A program made the position numbers and the translations under genes. 64,000 nt of DNA, taken from positions 1,798,001 to 1,862,000 of the forward strand of contig CAVOZT010000004.1 in the NCBI GenBank assembly GCA_963701375.1. The letters run 5' to 3'. The notes below the pieces were generated by a model, which was not told the DNA's origin, did no database searches, and saw only the letters and a program-made list of their open reading frames with translations. How positions within the stretch are numbered: the first letter of the stretch is position 1; every line of letters starts with the position of its first letter. The stretch is from CAVXTF01 sp963701375 (GTDB lineage Bacteria; Actinomycetota; Acidimicrobiia; Acidimicrobiales; CAVXTF01). Shown here piece after piece: positions 26,351 to 35,429 of this stretch.

Positions 26351-27579
26351 TGGTCCGCCGCGTGCGATTCGGCTCTGCGATAAGCGAGCACCCGGTGACC
26401 GCCATCGCCACGGGCGAGGTCGTCGGACAAGTACTCGAGGCAGTCGGGGAGAACCCAGGTCTCGTGGTGGCCTTCGTCACCCCGGCTCACGGTGGCGCAC
26501 TCGAAGACGTCGTGCGCACAGTCGACGAGATCCTCCGCCCCGACGTGCTTCTCGGCGCGGTTGCCCGATCGGTGGTGGGGCCTGGGCGCGAGGTCGAGCG
26601 CGGTGCGGGAATCTCGCTGTGGGCGGGGGCCATCCCTTCGGTGACCGGACTGAGCCTCGAAGCAGTTAACGGCTCGGGTCCCGGAGGAGGCGATCAACTG
26701 GGGCCGCCGATGATCACCGGTTGGCCCGCCCTCGCAGAGATGCCGTCCGACCCTTCCGCGCTCTTGCTGCTCGCGGACCCGTTCAGCTTCCCGATCGAGG
26801 ACCTGCTTTCGTGGCTCGACCGTCACCATCCGGGCATGCCGGTCGTGGGCGCGATGGCGTCCGCTGCGCAGATGCCCGGCGGAAACACGCTCGCGCTCGG
26901 GAGGTCGCTTCAACGCACGGGAGCGGTCGGGGTCCTGCTCGGTCCGGACGTCGCGGTTCAGCCTGTCGTGTCACAGGGCTCGAGGCCTTTCGGCCGCCCG
27001 CTCGTCGTAACGAAAGCGGACGGCAACGTCATCTACGAGCTCGGCGGCAAACCGGCTCTCGAGCGCCTGGTCACACAAGCCAGCTCGGACCTGAGCGAGG
27101 ACGAGGTGGAGGTGCTCGCGGCCGGTGGCCTCCAACTCGGCCGTGTGATCGACGAGCACCTCGAGCAATTCGAAAGGGGCGACTTCCTCATCCGCAACGT
27201 GATCGGCACCGACAGGCGAACCGGAGCAGTTGCAGTGGGAGACGTCGTACCGGTCGGTGTCACGGTCCAGTTCCACCTGCGAGACGCCGCGACGGCCGAT
27301 GAGGACCTGAGCGAGCGTCTTGCCGGCGTCACTGCAGACGCCGCCCTTTTGTTCACTTGCACCGGCCGCGGCACGCTGATGTTCGGCGCCCCGGATCACG
27401 ACGCTGAAGCGATCGTCGATCACCTCGGCCCCATCCCGACCGCGGGATGCTTTGCGGCCGGTGAGATCGGGCCTGTCGCGGGCCGGAATTTCCTGCACGG
27501 GTTCACGGCGTCACTGGCTCTTTTTCGGACAAGACCCGAACTGCCCGGGACAAACGACTTGCGGCAGGAGATACGGTGA
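26350..27579 (+). CDS. FIST-domain signal transduction protein
   Basis: A 409-residue protein with FIST N-terminal and FIST C-terminal domains, beginning RFGSAISEHPVTAIATGEVV and containing VVGAMASAAQMPGGN, then LFTCTGRGTLMFG and GPIPTAGCFAAGEIGPVAG. FIST domains are predicted small-ligand sensors, possibly of amino acids. Here they occur without a kinase or cyclase partner. Start could be ATG 26350 or GTG 26362; the upstream repeat obscures the ribosome-binding site. tkt follows after 4 bp. Confidence 0.8.
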   Translation: MVRRVRFGSAISEHPVTAIATGEVVGQVLEAVGENPGLVVAFVTPAHGGALEDVVRTVDEILRPDVLLGAVARSVVGPGREVERGAGISLWAGAIPSVTGLSLEAVNGSGPGGGDQLGPPMITGWPALAEMPSDPSALLLLADPFSFPIEDLLSWLDRHHPGMPVVGAMASAAQMPGGNTLALGRSLQRTGAVGVLLGPDVAVQPVVSQGSRPFGRPLVVTKADGNVIYELGGKPALERLVTQASSDLSEDEVEVLAAGGLQLGRVIDEHLEQFERGDFLIRNVIGTDRRTGAVAVGDVVPVGVTVQFHLRDAATADEDLSERLAGVTADAALLFTCTGRGTLMFGAPDHDAEAIVDHLGPIPTAGCFAAGEIGPVAGRNFLHGFTASLALFRTRPELPGTNDLRQEIR

Positions 27580-27583
27580 CCTC

Positions 27584-29674
27584 GTGACGGATGCAGCCGC
27601 CGAACGCGACCCCGCAAACCACGGAACCACCGACGCTCCGGACGGACAAAAGGATCCCGCAACAAACGAAATAGAACAACTCGGTATCAACGTCATTCGC
27701 GGCCTCGCCATGGACGCCCCCCAGCGCGCCGGAAACGGGCACCCGGGAACGGCGATGGCCCTCGCCCCACTCGCTCACGTGCTTTTCACGAAGGTGATGC
27801 GACACGACCCGAGCGACGCGAAGTGGCCCGATCGCGACCGCTTCGTGCTTTCGTGCGGTCACGCGGCGATCCTCCTCTACTCGATGCTGTACCTGACCGG
27901 TTACGGGCTCACGCTCGACGACCTGAAGGCCTTCCGTCAGTGGGGAAGCCGGACCGCCGGACACCCGGAGGTCCATCTGGCCGACGGTGTCGAGGCCACA
28001 ACCGGCCCGCTCGGTCAGGGGTTCGGAAACGCGGTCGGCATGGGCATCGCAGAACGGTGGCTCCGGACGCGATTCGGTCCTGAGGTCGTAGACCACAACA
28101 CCTTCGTGTTCTGCTCCGACGGTGATCTCGAAGAAGGCATAAGCCACGAGGCCGCCTCGCTCGCTGGGCACCTCGGGCTCGGCAGGCTCGTGTACGTCTA
28201 CGACGAGAACCACATCTCGATCGACGGGCCCACCGAGCTCGCTCTTTCGGACGACCCAGTGAGGCGATTCGATTCCTACGGGTGGCACACCAATTACATC
28301 GGCGAGGTCGCGAACGACACGCTCGTGCTCGAGGCGGCGCTGCGAGAAGCGGTCGCCGTTCAAGACAAGCCCTCGCTCATCGTCCTCCGCAGTCACATCG
28401 GCTGGCCGTCGCCGCACAAGACAGACACCGCCGCGGCGCACGGCGACCCTCTCGGGGAGGATGAGGTCCGCGCGACCAAGGTGATCCTTGGTCTCCCGCC
28501 GGACGAGACCTTCTACGTCCCCGACGAGGTGCTCGCGTACTACCGCAAGAGCGTCGCGCGAGGACGCGAGATGCGAGACGAGTGGCAGAAGCGCTTCGAT
28601 GCATGGACCGGCGACCGCAGGGCGTGGGACACCTGCATGCGGTCACGAGGCTTCGACGGATGGGCATCCAAGCTCCCGCAATGGAAAGCCGGCGAGGACG
28701 TCCCGACCAGAAGGGCGATCAACGCCTGCCTGAACGCCACCGCCGACGAAATTCCCGGACTCGTCGCGGGTTCAGGAGACCTGACCGGCAACACCGGCGT
28801 CAAGCTCGACAACGCAGAGAACCAGGAGCGTGACAACGGCGGCGGGCGGCAGATCCACTTCGGTATCCGCGAGCACGCGATGGCGGCGGTGATGAACGGG
28901 CTCGCGTACCACGGAGGGATCTTGCCCATCAGCGGCACGTTCTTCGTGTTCAGCGACTACATGCGCCCCGCGGTGAGGCTGGCGGCGTTGTCGCAGACGC
29001 ACGTCGTCTTCTCGTGGACGCACGATTCGGTAGGGCTGGGCGAGGACGGGCCGACGCACCAACCGATCGAGCACCTCGCGTCGCTTCGTGCGATGCCCGG
29101 CCTGCGATTGATCCGCCCGGCGGACGCCAACGAGACCGCCCAGGCGTGGCGAGTCGCCGTCGACTCAGACGGGCCCACGGGTCTCGTGCTCACCCGCCAG
29201 AACGTCCCGGTGCTCGACGGCACTGCGGAGCTCGCACCTGAAGGTCTGCCGCGCGGCGCCTATGTCCTGTTGGAGGAATCCACCGATCCGCCGGACGTGG
29301 TCCTGATCGGAACCGGCAGTGAGGTTCAGTTGTGCGTCGCCGCCGCCTCAACGTTGAAACAAACGGGTATCTCGGCGAGGGTCGTGTCGTTCCCGTCCTG
29401 GGATCTCTTCGAGGAGCAGGACGAGGCCTACCAGAGGTCGGTACTGCCGCACGATGTTCCGACGATCGCCATCGAAGCGGCGAGCCCGTTCGGGTGGGAG
29501 CGCTACGCAGACGACGTGATCGGGATCGACCGGTTCGGCGCGTCGGCCGCAGGCTCGGTCGTGCTCGAGAAGTATGGGATAACAGCGGACGCTCTCGTCG
29601 AGCGCGCCACCGATCTGATCGGCAGCTCTTGGGAGATCGATGCTCGAGGAGGCCCGGATGACACGACTTCATGA
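27584..29674 (+). CDS. tkt: transketolase
   Basis: A 696-residue thiamine diphosphate enzyme of the pentose-phosphate pathway. The N-terminal domain has AGNGHPGTAMALAPLAHVLF and the ThDP/metal motif DGDLEEGISHEA. The C-terminal half has GIREHAMAAVMNGLAYHGG and HDSVGLGEDGPTHQPIEHLA. GTG 27584 is preceded by caggag. First gene of the tkt-tal-zwf-pgl operon; its 3' end overlaps the start of tal by 17 bp. Confidence 0.95.
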   Translation: MTDAAAERDPANHGTTDAPDGQKDPATNEIEQLGINVIRGLAMDAPQRAGNGHPGTAMALAPLAHVLFTKVMRHDPSDAKWPDRDRFVLSCGHAAILLYSMLYLTGYGLTLDDLKAFRQWGSRTAGHPEVHLADGVEATTGPLGQGFGNAVGMGIAERWLRTRFGPEVVDHNTFVFCSDGDLEEGISHEAASLAGHLGLGRLVYVYDENHISIDGPTELALSDDPVRRFDSYGWHTNYIGEVANDTLVLEAALREAVAVQDKPSLIVLRSHIGWPSPHKTDTAAAHGDPLGEDEVRATKVILGLPPDETFYVPDEVLAYYRKSVARGREMRDEWQKRFDAWTGDRRAWDTCMRSRGFDGWASKLPQWKAGEDVPTRRAINACLNATADEIPGLVAGSGDLTGNTGVKLDNAENQERDNGGGRQIHFGIREHAMAAVMNGLAYHGGILPISGTFFVFSDYMRPAVRLAALSQTHVVFSWTHDSVGLGEDGPTHQPIEHLASLRAMPGLRLIRPADANETAQAWRVAVDSDGPTGLVLTRQNVPVLDGTAELAPEGLPRGAYVLLEESTDPPDVVLIGTGSEVQLCVAAASTLKQTGISARVVSFPSWDLFEEQDEAYQRSVLPHDVPTIAIEAASPFGWERYADDVIGIDRFGASAAGSVVLEKYGITADALVERATDLIGSSWEIDARGGPDDTTS

Positions 29675-30789
29675 TCTCTACGAGCAGCAGGGGCAGAGCC
29701 CTTGGCTCGACAACCTGAGGCGAGACTTTCTCACCGGCGGGGCTCTTGCGAAGTTTCTCGACGAGGGGATCAGGGGCATCACCTCGAATCCCACGATCTT
29801 CGCGAAGGCAATAGAGAGTGAGCCCGACTACGACGCGCAGTTCTCCGATCTGCTTGCGAACCACACCGTCGAGGAGTCGTACTGGGAGCTCGTGATAACG
29901 GACATCACCGACGCTCTCGGAATGCTCGCACCCCTCTACCAGTCCTCCGGTGGTGGCGACGGCTTCGTGTCCCTCGAGGTCGCGCCTGCGCTCGCACACG
30001 ACACGGATGCGACGATCGCAGCGGCGCGCAACCTCCACGCGCGGCATCGACAAGCCGAACCTCTTCGTGAAGATCCCCGGTACCACGGAGGGAGTCAGCG
30101 CGATCCGAACGATGATCGCAGAGGGCAAGAACATAAACGTGACGCTCTTGTTCTCGCTCGATCGTTACTCCGAGGTCGTCGAGGCGTACATCGGCGGACT
30201 GGAAGATTACGCGGCCGGCGGTGCGACCGACCTTTCGCACGTGGCGAGCGTGGCGTCGTTCTTCGTCAGCCGCGTCGACACCGAGATAGACAGGCGCCTC
30301 GAGAAGCTCGCGACAGAGACGAGTGACGCCGACCACGCCGCCCAGTTGAGGGCCTCTGCGGGATCTGCGGCAGTCGCCCAGGCCCGTGAGGCTTACCGCA
30401 TCTTCACCGAGCGCTTCACGGGCCCGAGATGGGAGGCTCTCTCGAAGAAAGGCGCCCGGGTGCAACGCCTGTTGTGGGCGTCCACCTCGACCAAGAACCC
30501 CGCCTACCCCGACCTGATGTACGTCGACCAGTTGATCGGTCCCGAAACCGTCAACACCATGCCGGATCAGACGGTCGAAGCGTTCCTGGATCACGGGACG
30601 ATCGCCCGGACGGTGGACGCCGACCCGGACGAGGCAGGCCGGACTCTCGAGAAACTGACGGGTCTCGGCATCGACCTCGCCGACGTGGCGCGCGTACTCG
30701 AGGACGAAGGAGTGGCGAGCTTCACGAAATCGTTCGACGAGCTTCTCGAGGCGCTCGAATCCAAAGCGCGGTCTCTCGCCGCGAGTTGA
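29658..30789 (+). CDS. tal: transaldolase, with apparent frameshift
   Basis: Transfers a dihydroxyacetone unit between sugar phosphates. ATG 29658 follows gaggagg. The first part (MTRLHDLYEQQGQSPWLDNL, GITSNPTIFAKAIE) is in one frame up to AARNLHAR; the second part (DKPNLFVKIPGTTEGVSAIR with the Schiff-base Lys in the KIP motif, INVTLLFSLDRY, and KNPAYPDLMYVDQLIGP) is in the next. One surplus base within gcgcggc (30039-30045) explains it; removing it gives NLHARIDKPNLFVKIP as in relatives and a 376-residue protein. Located between tkt and zwf in the pentose-phosphate operon. Confidence 0.9.
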
Positions 30790-30806
30790 GAGGCGGTCCT
30801 AAGGCG

Positions 30807-32390
30807 ATGGACACCGAGATCCATGGCGACAGCGATCTAGACGCGTCTTCCGACGAGGTTCCCACGATAGACACGACCGGTGTCGTCGAGCGGGTGAGCC
30901 ACGAGCTCGAGACCGTGCAGCGCCCTCCCGACCAGGCCCTCGTCGTCTTCGGCGCATCGGGCGACCTGGCTGCCCGGAAGTTGATGCCGGCTATCGAGAG
31001 CCTCTGCGCGCACGACGCGCTCCCCGAGCACTTCACCCTCATAGGGGTGGCCCGCAGCAATTGGACGGACGAGGAGTTCCGCCACCACGTCCTCGAGTTG
31101 ACGCCCGACTCCACCTGCACCACGTGGCCCTCGATCGTCTCCACGTTCCGGTACGTGTCGGGCGACTACGGATCCCCTGAGACGTTCGACAAGCTGAAGG
31201 AATTGTTGACCCGCGTGGATGCGGAGCTCGGGACCGCGGGCAACAGCGTCTATTACCTCGCCACCGTCCCCGACATGTTCGCCGCGGTCGTGGACGCGCT
31301 CGCCAAGCACGGCTGCAACGTTCCGAGGGAGAACGGCGACTTCGCGCGCCTGGTGATCGAGAAGCCGTTCGGGCGCGACCTCGGCTCGGCTCTCGACCTC
31401 GACGCCACGCTCCACCAATCGTTCGACGAGTCCCAGCTCTTCCGGATCGACCATTACATGGGCAAAGAGACGGTTCAGAACCTCCTCGCCCTGCGATTCG
31501 CGAACGCGATCTTCGAGCCGGTGTGGAACCGTCGTTTCGTCGACCACATCCAGATCACCGTGGCCGAGCAACTGGGTGTGGAGCACCGCGGAGGCTTCTA
31601 CGAGCACGCCGGAGCGCTCCGTGACATCGTCCAGAACCACGTGATGCAGGTGCTCGCCCTCACCTTGATGGAGCCGCCGGTCTCCATCGACGCCACCGGG
31701 ATTCGCGACGAGAAGGTGAAGCTCCTGCAGGCCGTCGAGGTCCCGACCCCGGACGCGGCGATTGGCGCCTCCGTACGAGGGCAGTACATAGCCGGCGAGA
31801 TCGACGGCGTGCCGGTGCCGGGATACAGGGAGGAAGAAGGAGTCGACCCGCACAGCACGACGGAGACCTTCGTGGCGATGAAGCTCTCCGTCGACAACTG
31901 GCGATGGGCCGGCGTGCCCGTCTTCGTCCGCACCGGCAAGCGACTCGCCAAGAGGTCGACCGAGGTCGCTCTGCAGTTCCAGTCCGTGCCTCATCTCGCG
32001 TTCGGCAACCGGCTAGCGCGCGACCTCCGTCCGGACGCAATGGTGCTGCGGATCCAACCCGACGAAGGCATAACGCTCGAGCTCGGCGTGAAGGTCCCCG
32101 GCGAGGCGTTCCGTTTGAGAACGGTGGGAATGGACTTCTCGTACGCAACCGCGTTCCCGGGGCCCGAGGCCGACGGCTACGAGAGGCTCCTTCACGACGC
32201 GATGATCGGCGACGCCACCTTGTTCATCCGCACCGACGAGGTCGAGCGCGCGTGGAAGATCGTCGACCCCTTCCTTGTCGCCTGGTCCGACGGCGACGCA
32301 CCGCTCAGCTTCTACATGGCGGGATCGTGGGGACCGCGCGATTCCGACCTGTTGCTCGGACGCGGGCTGAGGCGCTGGCGGAATCAGTGA
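30807..32390 (+). CDS. zwf: glucose-6-phosphate 1-dehydrogenase
   Basis: 527 residues; first enzyme of the oxidative pentose-phosphate branch. After a 45-residue acidic extension comes the nucleotide-binding motif VVFGASGDLAARKLMPA. The substrate/catalytic motif is RIDHYMGKETVQN, and VIEKPFGRDLGSA is also present. ATG 30807 is used because longer in-frame codons overlap tal. Its stop overlaps the pgl GTG (GTGA). opcA and gnd, frequent partners, are not in the window. Confidence 0.95.
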   Translation: MDTEIHGDSDLDASSDEVPTIDTTGVVERVSHELETVQRPPDQALVVFGASGDLAARKLMPAIESLCAHDALPEHFTLIGVARSNWTDEEFRHHVLELTPDSTCTTWPSIVSTFRYVSGDYGSPETFDKLKELLTRVDAELGTAGNSVYYLATVPDMFAAVVDALAKHGCNVPRENGDFARLVIEKPFGRDLGSALDLDATLHQSFDESQLFRIDHYMGKETVQNLLALRFANAIFEPVWNRRFVDHIQITVAEQLGVEHRGGFYEHAGALRDIVQNHVMQVLALTLMEPPVSIDATGIRDEKVKLLQAVEVPTPDAAIGASVRGQYIAGEIDGVPVPGYREEEGVDPHSTTETFVAMKLSVDNWRWAGVPVFVRTGKRLAKRSTEVALQFQSVPHLAFGNRLARDLRPDAMVLRIQPDEGITLELGVKVPGEAFRLRTVGMDFSYATAFPGPEADGYERLLHDAMIGDATLFIRTDEVERAWKIVDPFLVAWSDGDAPLSFYMAGSWGPRDSDLLLGRGLRRWRNQ

Positions 32391-33094
32391 GCGCCGGGCG
32401 CGTGCTGCCGTGGGGCGCGCCGGGAACATTGCGCGTCGTTGACGACGTCCACGTGGCGTTCGCCACCGAGGTCGCAGTCGCGTTCCATTCAAGACCGCGT
32501 CCTCGTTTCTCACTCGTGTGCTCGGGAGGGCCCACCGCGAGCGCCTGTTACAAGGAGCTATCGCACGTGGACCGGCACCGCGTGGACTGGGAGCTCGTCG
32601 ACGTCTACATGGGTGACGAGCGTTGCGTCGCACCCGACGACCCTGAAGCCAACCAGCAACTCGTACGAGAAAGCCTGATCGAGCGTCTGGGTCATGTCGG
32701 TTCCTTCCACCCGATGTCCTGCGAGGCCGGGCCGGGTCCCTACGAGATGTTGATCAAGGTCGCCGGCGAGCTCGATCTCGTTCACATGGGTATGGGGCCG
32801 GACGGTCACACCGCATCGCTGTTCCCCGGAGGTCCCGAGCTACAGGCCGGGCCGGAGGAGCTCGTCCTGCTCACGACCGACCCGAGCGGCGAGAACCCTT
32901 ACCCTCGAATGACCCTCACCCTCGGGGCGTTCTCGAGGGCGCGCCTGATGGTTTTCACCATCGCCGGCGCCGAGAAGCGCCGGGCGCTCGAGACCATCTT
33001 CAAAGGTGGCAACCTCCCCGCTGCACAGGCGACCGCGCAAGAGGTTCTGTGGCTCGTGGATCGAGCCGCAATGGGAGATCTCGCAGGAACGTAG
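32387..33094 (+). CDS. pgl: 6-phosphogluconolactonase
   Basis: 235 residues of the DevB/Pgl family (glucosamine-6-phosphate isomerase fold). Recognisable motifs are FSLVCSGGPTASACYKEL, VDVYMGDERCVAPDDPEANQ and HMGMGPDGHTASLFPG with the catalytic His. The GTG start overlaps the zwf stop, so hydrolysis of the lactone is coupled to its synthesis. Last gene of the operon. Confidence 0.93.
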   Translation: MSAGRVLPWGAPGTLRVVDDVHVAFATEVAVAFHSRPRPRFSLVCSGGPTASACYKELSHVDRHRVDWELVDVYMGDERCVAPDDPEANQQLVRESLIERLGHVGSFHPMSCEAGPGPYEMLIKVAGELDLVHMGMGPDGHTASLFPGGPELQAGPEELVLLTTDPSGENPYPRMTLTLGAFSRARLMVFTIAGAEKRRALETIFKGGNLPAAQATAQEVLWLVDRAAMGDLAGT

Positions 33095-33102
33095 ACGCCG
33101 TT

Positions 33103-33123
33103 TGCGGCTCAGGTCTCAGCTCA
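33103..33123. repeat. acctgagc duplication over the stop of the EEP-family gene
   Basis: On the minus strand the end of the gene reads acctgagctgagacctgagc: the octamer acctgagc containing the TGA stop is repeated 12 bases later, with a further TGA between. It fills the short gap between convergent pgl and the EEP-family gene. Confidence 0.6.
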
Positions 33124-33999
33124 GGTTGCAGCCGGGGGGATGGTAAGCCGGGCCCGCACCGGGCGGTGGTCCGAACCGAGCTCGTCGACCACCTCTGAAT
33201 CGACCACCGTGATCGGTGGGCGCACGAGGATGTGATCGGGTTGGCTGTGAGGCCGCCACGACGGCCAGGTCCTCCCTTTCACAGCACGATGCCACCCGGG
33301 CAACTGCGCCACCAAGGGAGGCCCCCACAGGTTCATGTCCCCTGCCAGAACCGCCGGCACCTGTATCCGCGCGAGCTCGCGGCGGAGCTGCCAGATCTGA
33401 AAAGAGGAACCCCTCGAGATGTGGGCCATATGTGTTCCGACAACCGCCACGATCCCGTTCTTCGTCACAACGTCCACACGCAGTGCGCCGCGGGTCGCGA
33501 TGTCGTAACGCAGCTGGCGCAGGGCGATCGTCTCGGTCGATTCGACTGGCAACCTGGACAGGACCGCGGTGTTCCAGGTGCCTTTCTCTGATCCCGTGCC
33601 GTGAGGCCAGCGTCGGGTCGCGGGGAAGGTAGGGCTCGTCGTGCTCGTGACCGTCTTCGAAGCCGCACGCGTCCGGTCGGGTAGGACCACGCGTGGTCCG
33701 TCGAAGCGTCCCGACGACGGCTTCCAGCGCGCTCCCGGATGAGGATGGGGCCCGCTCAGTCGCCCGGGGGTGTTACGCAGCTCGTGCGCTTCGTACCCGA
33801 GCTCCTCGGCGATCGTCTGCGCCATGCCCCTGCCCCCTTCAGGGGTCCACGACTCCTGCAGGACGAGCACGTCTGCGTCGCACCGCTTGCAGGCCGCCAC
33901 CACGTCGTAGCGCCGGCCCCACCCGTCGACGCCCGAATGGACGTTGAACGAAGCGACGACGAACTCGGTTCCACCTTCGACTCCACCTGCTGACGGCAC
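33121..33999 (-). CDS. endonuclease/exonuclease/phosphatase family protein
   Basis: About 292 residues from GTG 33999 (a TTG at 34035 is an alternative). The fold signature is clear: VASFNVHSGVDGWG (catalytic Asn), VLVLQESW (metal-binding Glu), GTHMAH, LAGDMNLWG and the final GSDHRPVRA (catalytic Asp-His). There is no signal peptide in the chosen start. Such proteins hydrolyse phosphodiesters of nucleic acids or lipids; the substrate cannot be told. Convergent with pgl and divergent from the LOG gene. Confidence 0.82.
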   Translation of the reverse strand: MPSAGGVEGGTEFVVASFNVHSGVDGWGRRYDVVAACKRCDADVLVLQESWTPEGGRGMAQTIAEELGYEAHELRNTPGRLSGPHPHPGARWKPSSGRFDGPRVVLPDRTRAASKTVTSTTSPTFPATRRWPHGTGSEKGTWNTAVLSRLPVESTETIALRQLRYDIATRGALRVDVVTKNGIVAVVGTHMAHISRGSSFQIWQLRRELARIQVPAVLAGDMNLWGPPLVAQLPGWHRAVKGRTWPSWRPHSQPDHILVRPPITVVDSEVVDELGSDHRPVRARLTIPPAAT

Positions 34000-34047
34000 G
34001 GATCGAGGAGCGTAGCTGGCTCGGCGGAGGTCCAATAAGGTGGCTCG

Positions 34048-35136
34048 GTGACCACGGACCCACCCCTCAAGGTCGAGGGCACCGGGCCGATCGATGCTGC
34101 CGGGGCCGAAGAGCTCCCGGATGGGGCGGGCCGGGATCCTGCCACGCTCGATCGCCTTCTCGAGGTCGCCAACGTCAAGAAGCATCGCGAGCTCTACCGT
34201 TCGGTGTTCTCGACGGTGCTAGGGCTCGTCGACGCAGAAACCGACACGCTCGACCTCAAGATCGCGGCGGCCGCCCTCGGCGAGATGGCCGAAGCCTTCA
34301 AGGTCTTCTACCCGTACCGATCTTCCTTGAAGGCGACGTTCTTCGGCTCGGCGCGGACGCTACCGGATGACCCCTTGTACATCCAGGCACGCAGACTGGC
34401 TGCCCGGTTGTCAGTCGAAGGTTGGATGATCGTGACCGGCGCGGGACCCGGGATCATGGCGGCGGCGATGGAGGGAGCTGGCCGGGAGCGCTCTCTGGGC
34501 GTGAATATCCGCCTGCCCCACGAGCAGGGAGCGAACGAGTTCATCGCCCACGACCCGAAGCTCGTGGAGATGCGCTACTTCTTCACCCGCAAGCTCATGC
34601 TCATAAAGGAGTCACACGGATACGCGGTCCTGCCCGGGGGGTTCGGTACTCAGGACGAGGCGTTCGAGTTGCTCACCCTCTTGCAGACGGGCAAGGCCCA
34701 GCCCGCTCCGCTCGTGCTGCTCGATGTCCACGGCGGCTCGTACTGGGAGGCGTGGCAACGATTCGTGAAGCACGACCTCGAGGGTCGCGGGCTCATCTCT
34801 CCGGAAGACCACGCTCTCTACAAGGTGACGACCCACGTCGACGAATCAGCCGACGAGATCCTCGGCTTCTACCGCAACTACCACTCGTGCAGATGGGTCG
34901 GCGACCTCTTCGTCATCCGGCTGCAGCAGGCTCCTTCCGCAGAGGCGCTCGCCGAGCTGAGCGGCCGGTTCGAGGACATCATCGTGGAGGGACGGATCCG
35001 GTCCACGAAACCTCTTGCTCCCGAGCGTTCGAGCAACGACCACCTGGAGCTCCCGCGGATCGCCTTCCGGTTCAACAGGATCCACTTCGGGCGGCTCCGG
35101 ATGCTGATCAACGCACTCAACGCACTCGTCGACTGA
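34048..35136 (+). CDS. LOG-family Rossmann nucleotide-binding protein
   Basis: A 362-residue protein whose core (about residues 90-270) is the LOG/TIGR00730 fold: ATFFGSARTLPDDP, then VTGAGPGIMAAAMEGAG and the signature LPGGFGTQDEAFELL. LOG enzymes release the free base from nucleoside 5'-monophosphates. N- and C-terminal extensions (about 85 residues each) make it longer than plant-type LOG proteins (about 200), as in a large-LOG subgroup. It starts with GTG 34048, divergent from the nuclease-like gene. Confidence 0.85.
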   Translation: MTTDPPLKVEGTGPIDAAGAEELPDGAGRDPATLDRLLEVANVKKHRELYRSVFSTVLGLVDAETDTLDLKIAAAALGEMAEAFKVFYPYRSSLKATFFGSARTLPDDPLYIQARRLAARLSVEGWMIVTGAGPGIMAAAMEGAGRERSLGVNIRLPHEQGANEFIAHDPKLVEMRYFFTRKLMLIKESHGYAVLPGGFGTQDEAFELLTLLQTGKAQPAPLVLLDVHGGSYWEAWQRFVKHDLEGRGLISPEDHALYKVTTHVDESADEILGFYRNYHSCRWVGDLFVIRLQQAPSAEALAELSGRFEDIIVEGRIRSTKPLAPERSSNDHLELPRIAFRFNRIHFGRLRMLINALNALVD

Positions 35137-35172
35137 CTCGCTCGAGGAACGGCCGGCTCAGCGGTCGTTTCT

Positions 35173-35188
35173 CAGCTGGTCAGCTGGT
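35173..35188. repeat. cagctggt tandem duplication
   Basis: Two adjacent exact copies of cagctggt, followed by related cagctg and cagtcg fragments. It lies in the 67-bp gap between the LOG gene and the convergent small gene. No hairpin with a T-run is visible. Confidence 0.6.
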
Positions 35189-35203
35189 CACCTCCTCAGC
35201 TGC

Positions 35204-35425
35204 TCAGTCGATCGGCACGGGACGCAGGATGGCGGCGGCTTTTGCGACGGAGCGCCGGGCCCGGGCGATCTGCCGTTCTTCTTTCAGCACTAAAGGATCG
35301 GGCTCGGTGCCGTCGGCCGCGAGCGCGACCGCGGTGCGGAGGCGGTCCGTGATCAGATCGTCGAGCTCCTCTGCGATGGCCTCGAGCCGGTCGGCCAGGC
35401 GTTCGAAGTCGTCCGAACCCGTCAT
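35204..35425 (-). CDS. small helical hypothetical protein
   Basis: 73 residues from ATG 35425, four bases after the stop of the acyl-CoA ligase gene. The sequence is charged and predicted helical (DDFERLADRLEAIAEELDDL, then EERQIARARRSVAKAAAIL), with a possible coiled coil. Being tightly linked to the ligase gene suggests co-transcription. No family recognised. Confidence 0.65.
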   Translation of the reverse strand: MTGSDDFERLADRLEAIAEELDDLITDRLRTAVALAADGTEPDPLVLKEERQIARARRSVAKAAAILRPVPID

Positions 35426-35429
35426 CAAC

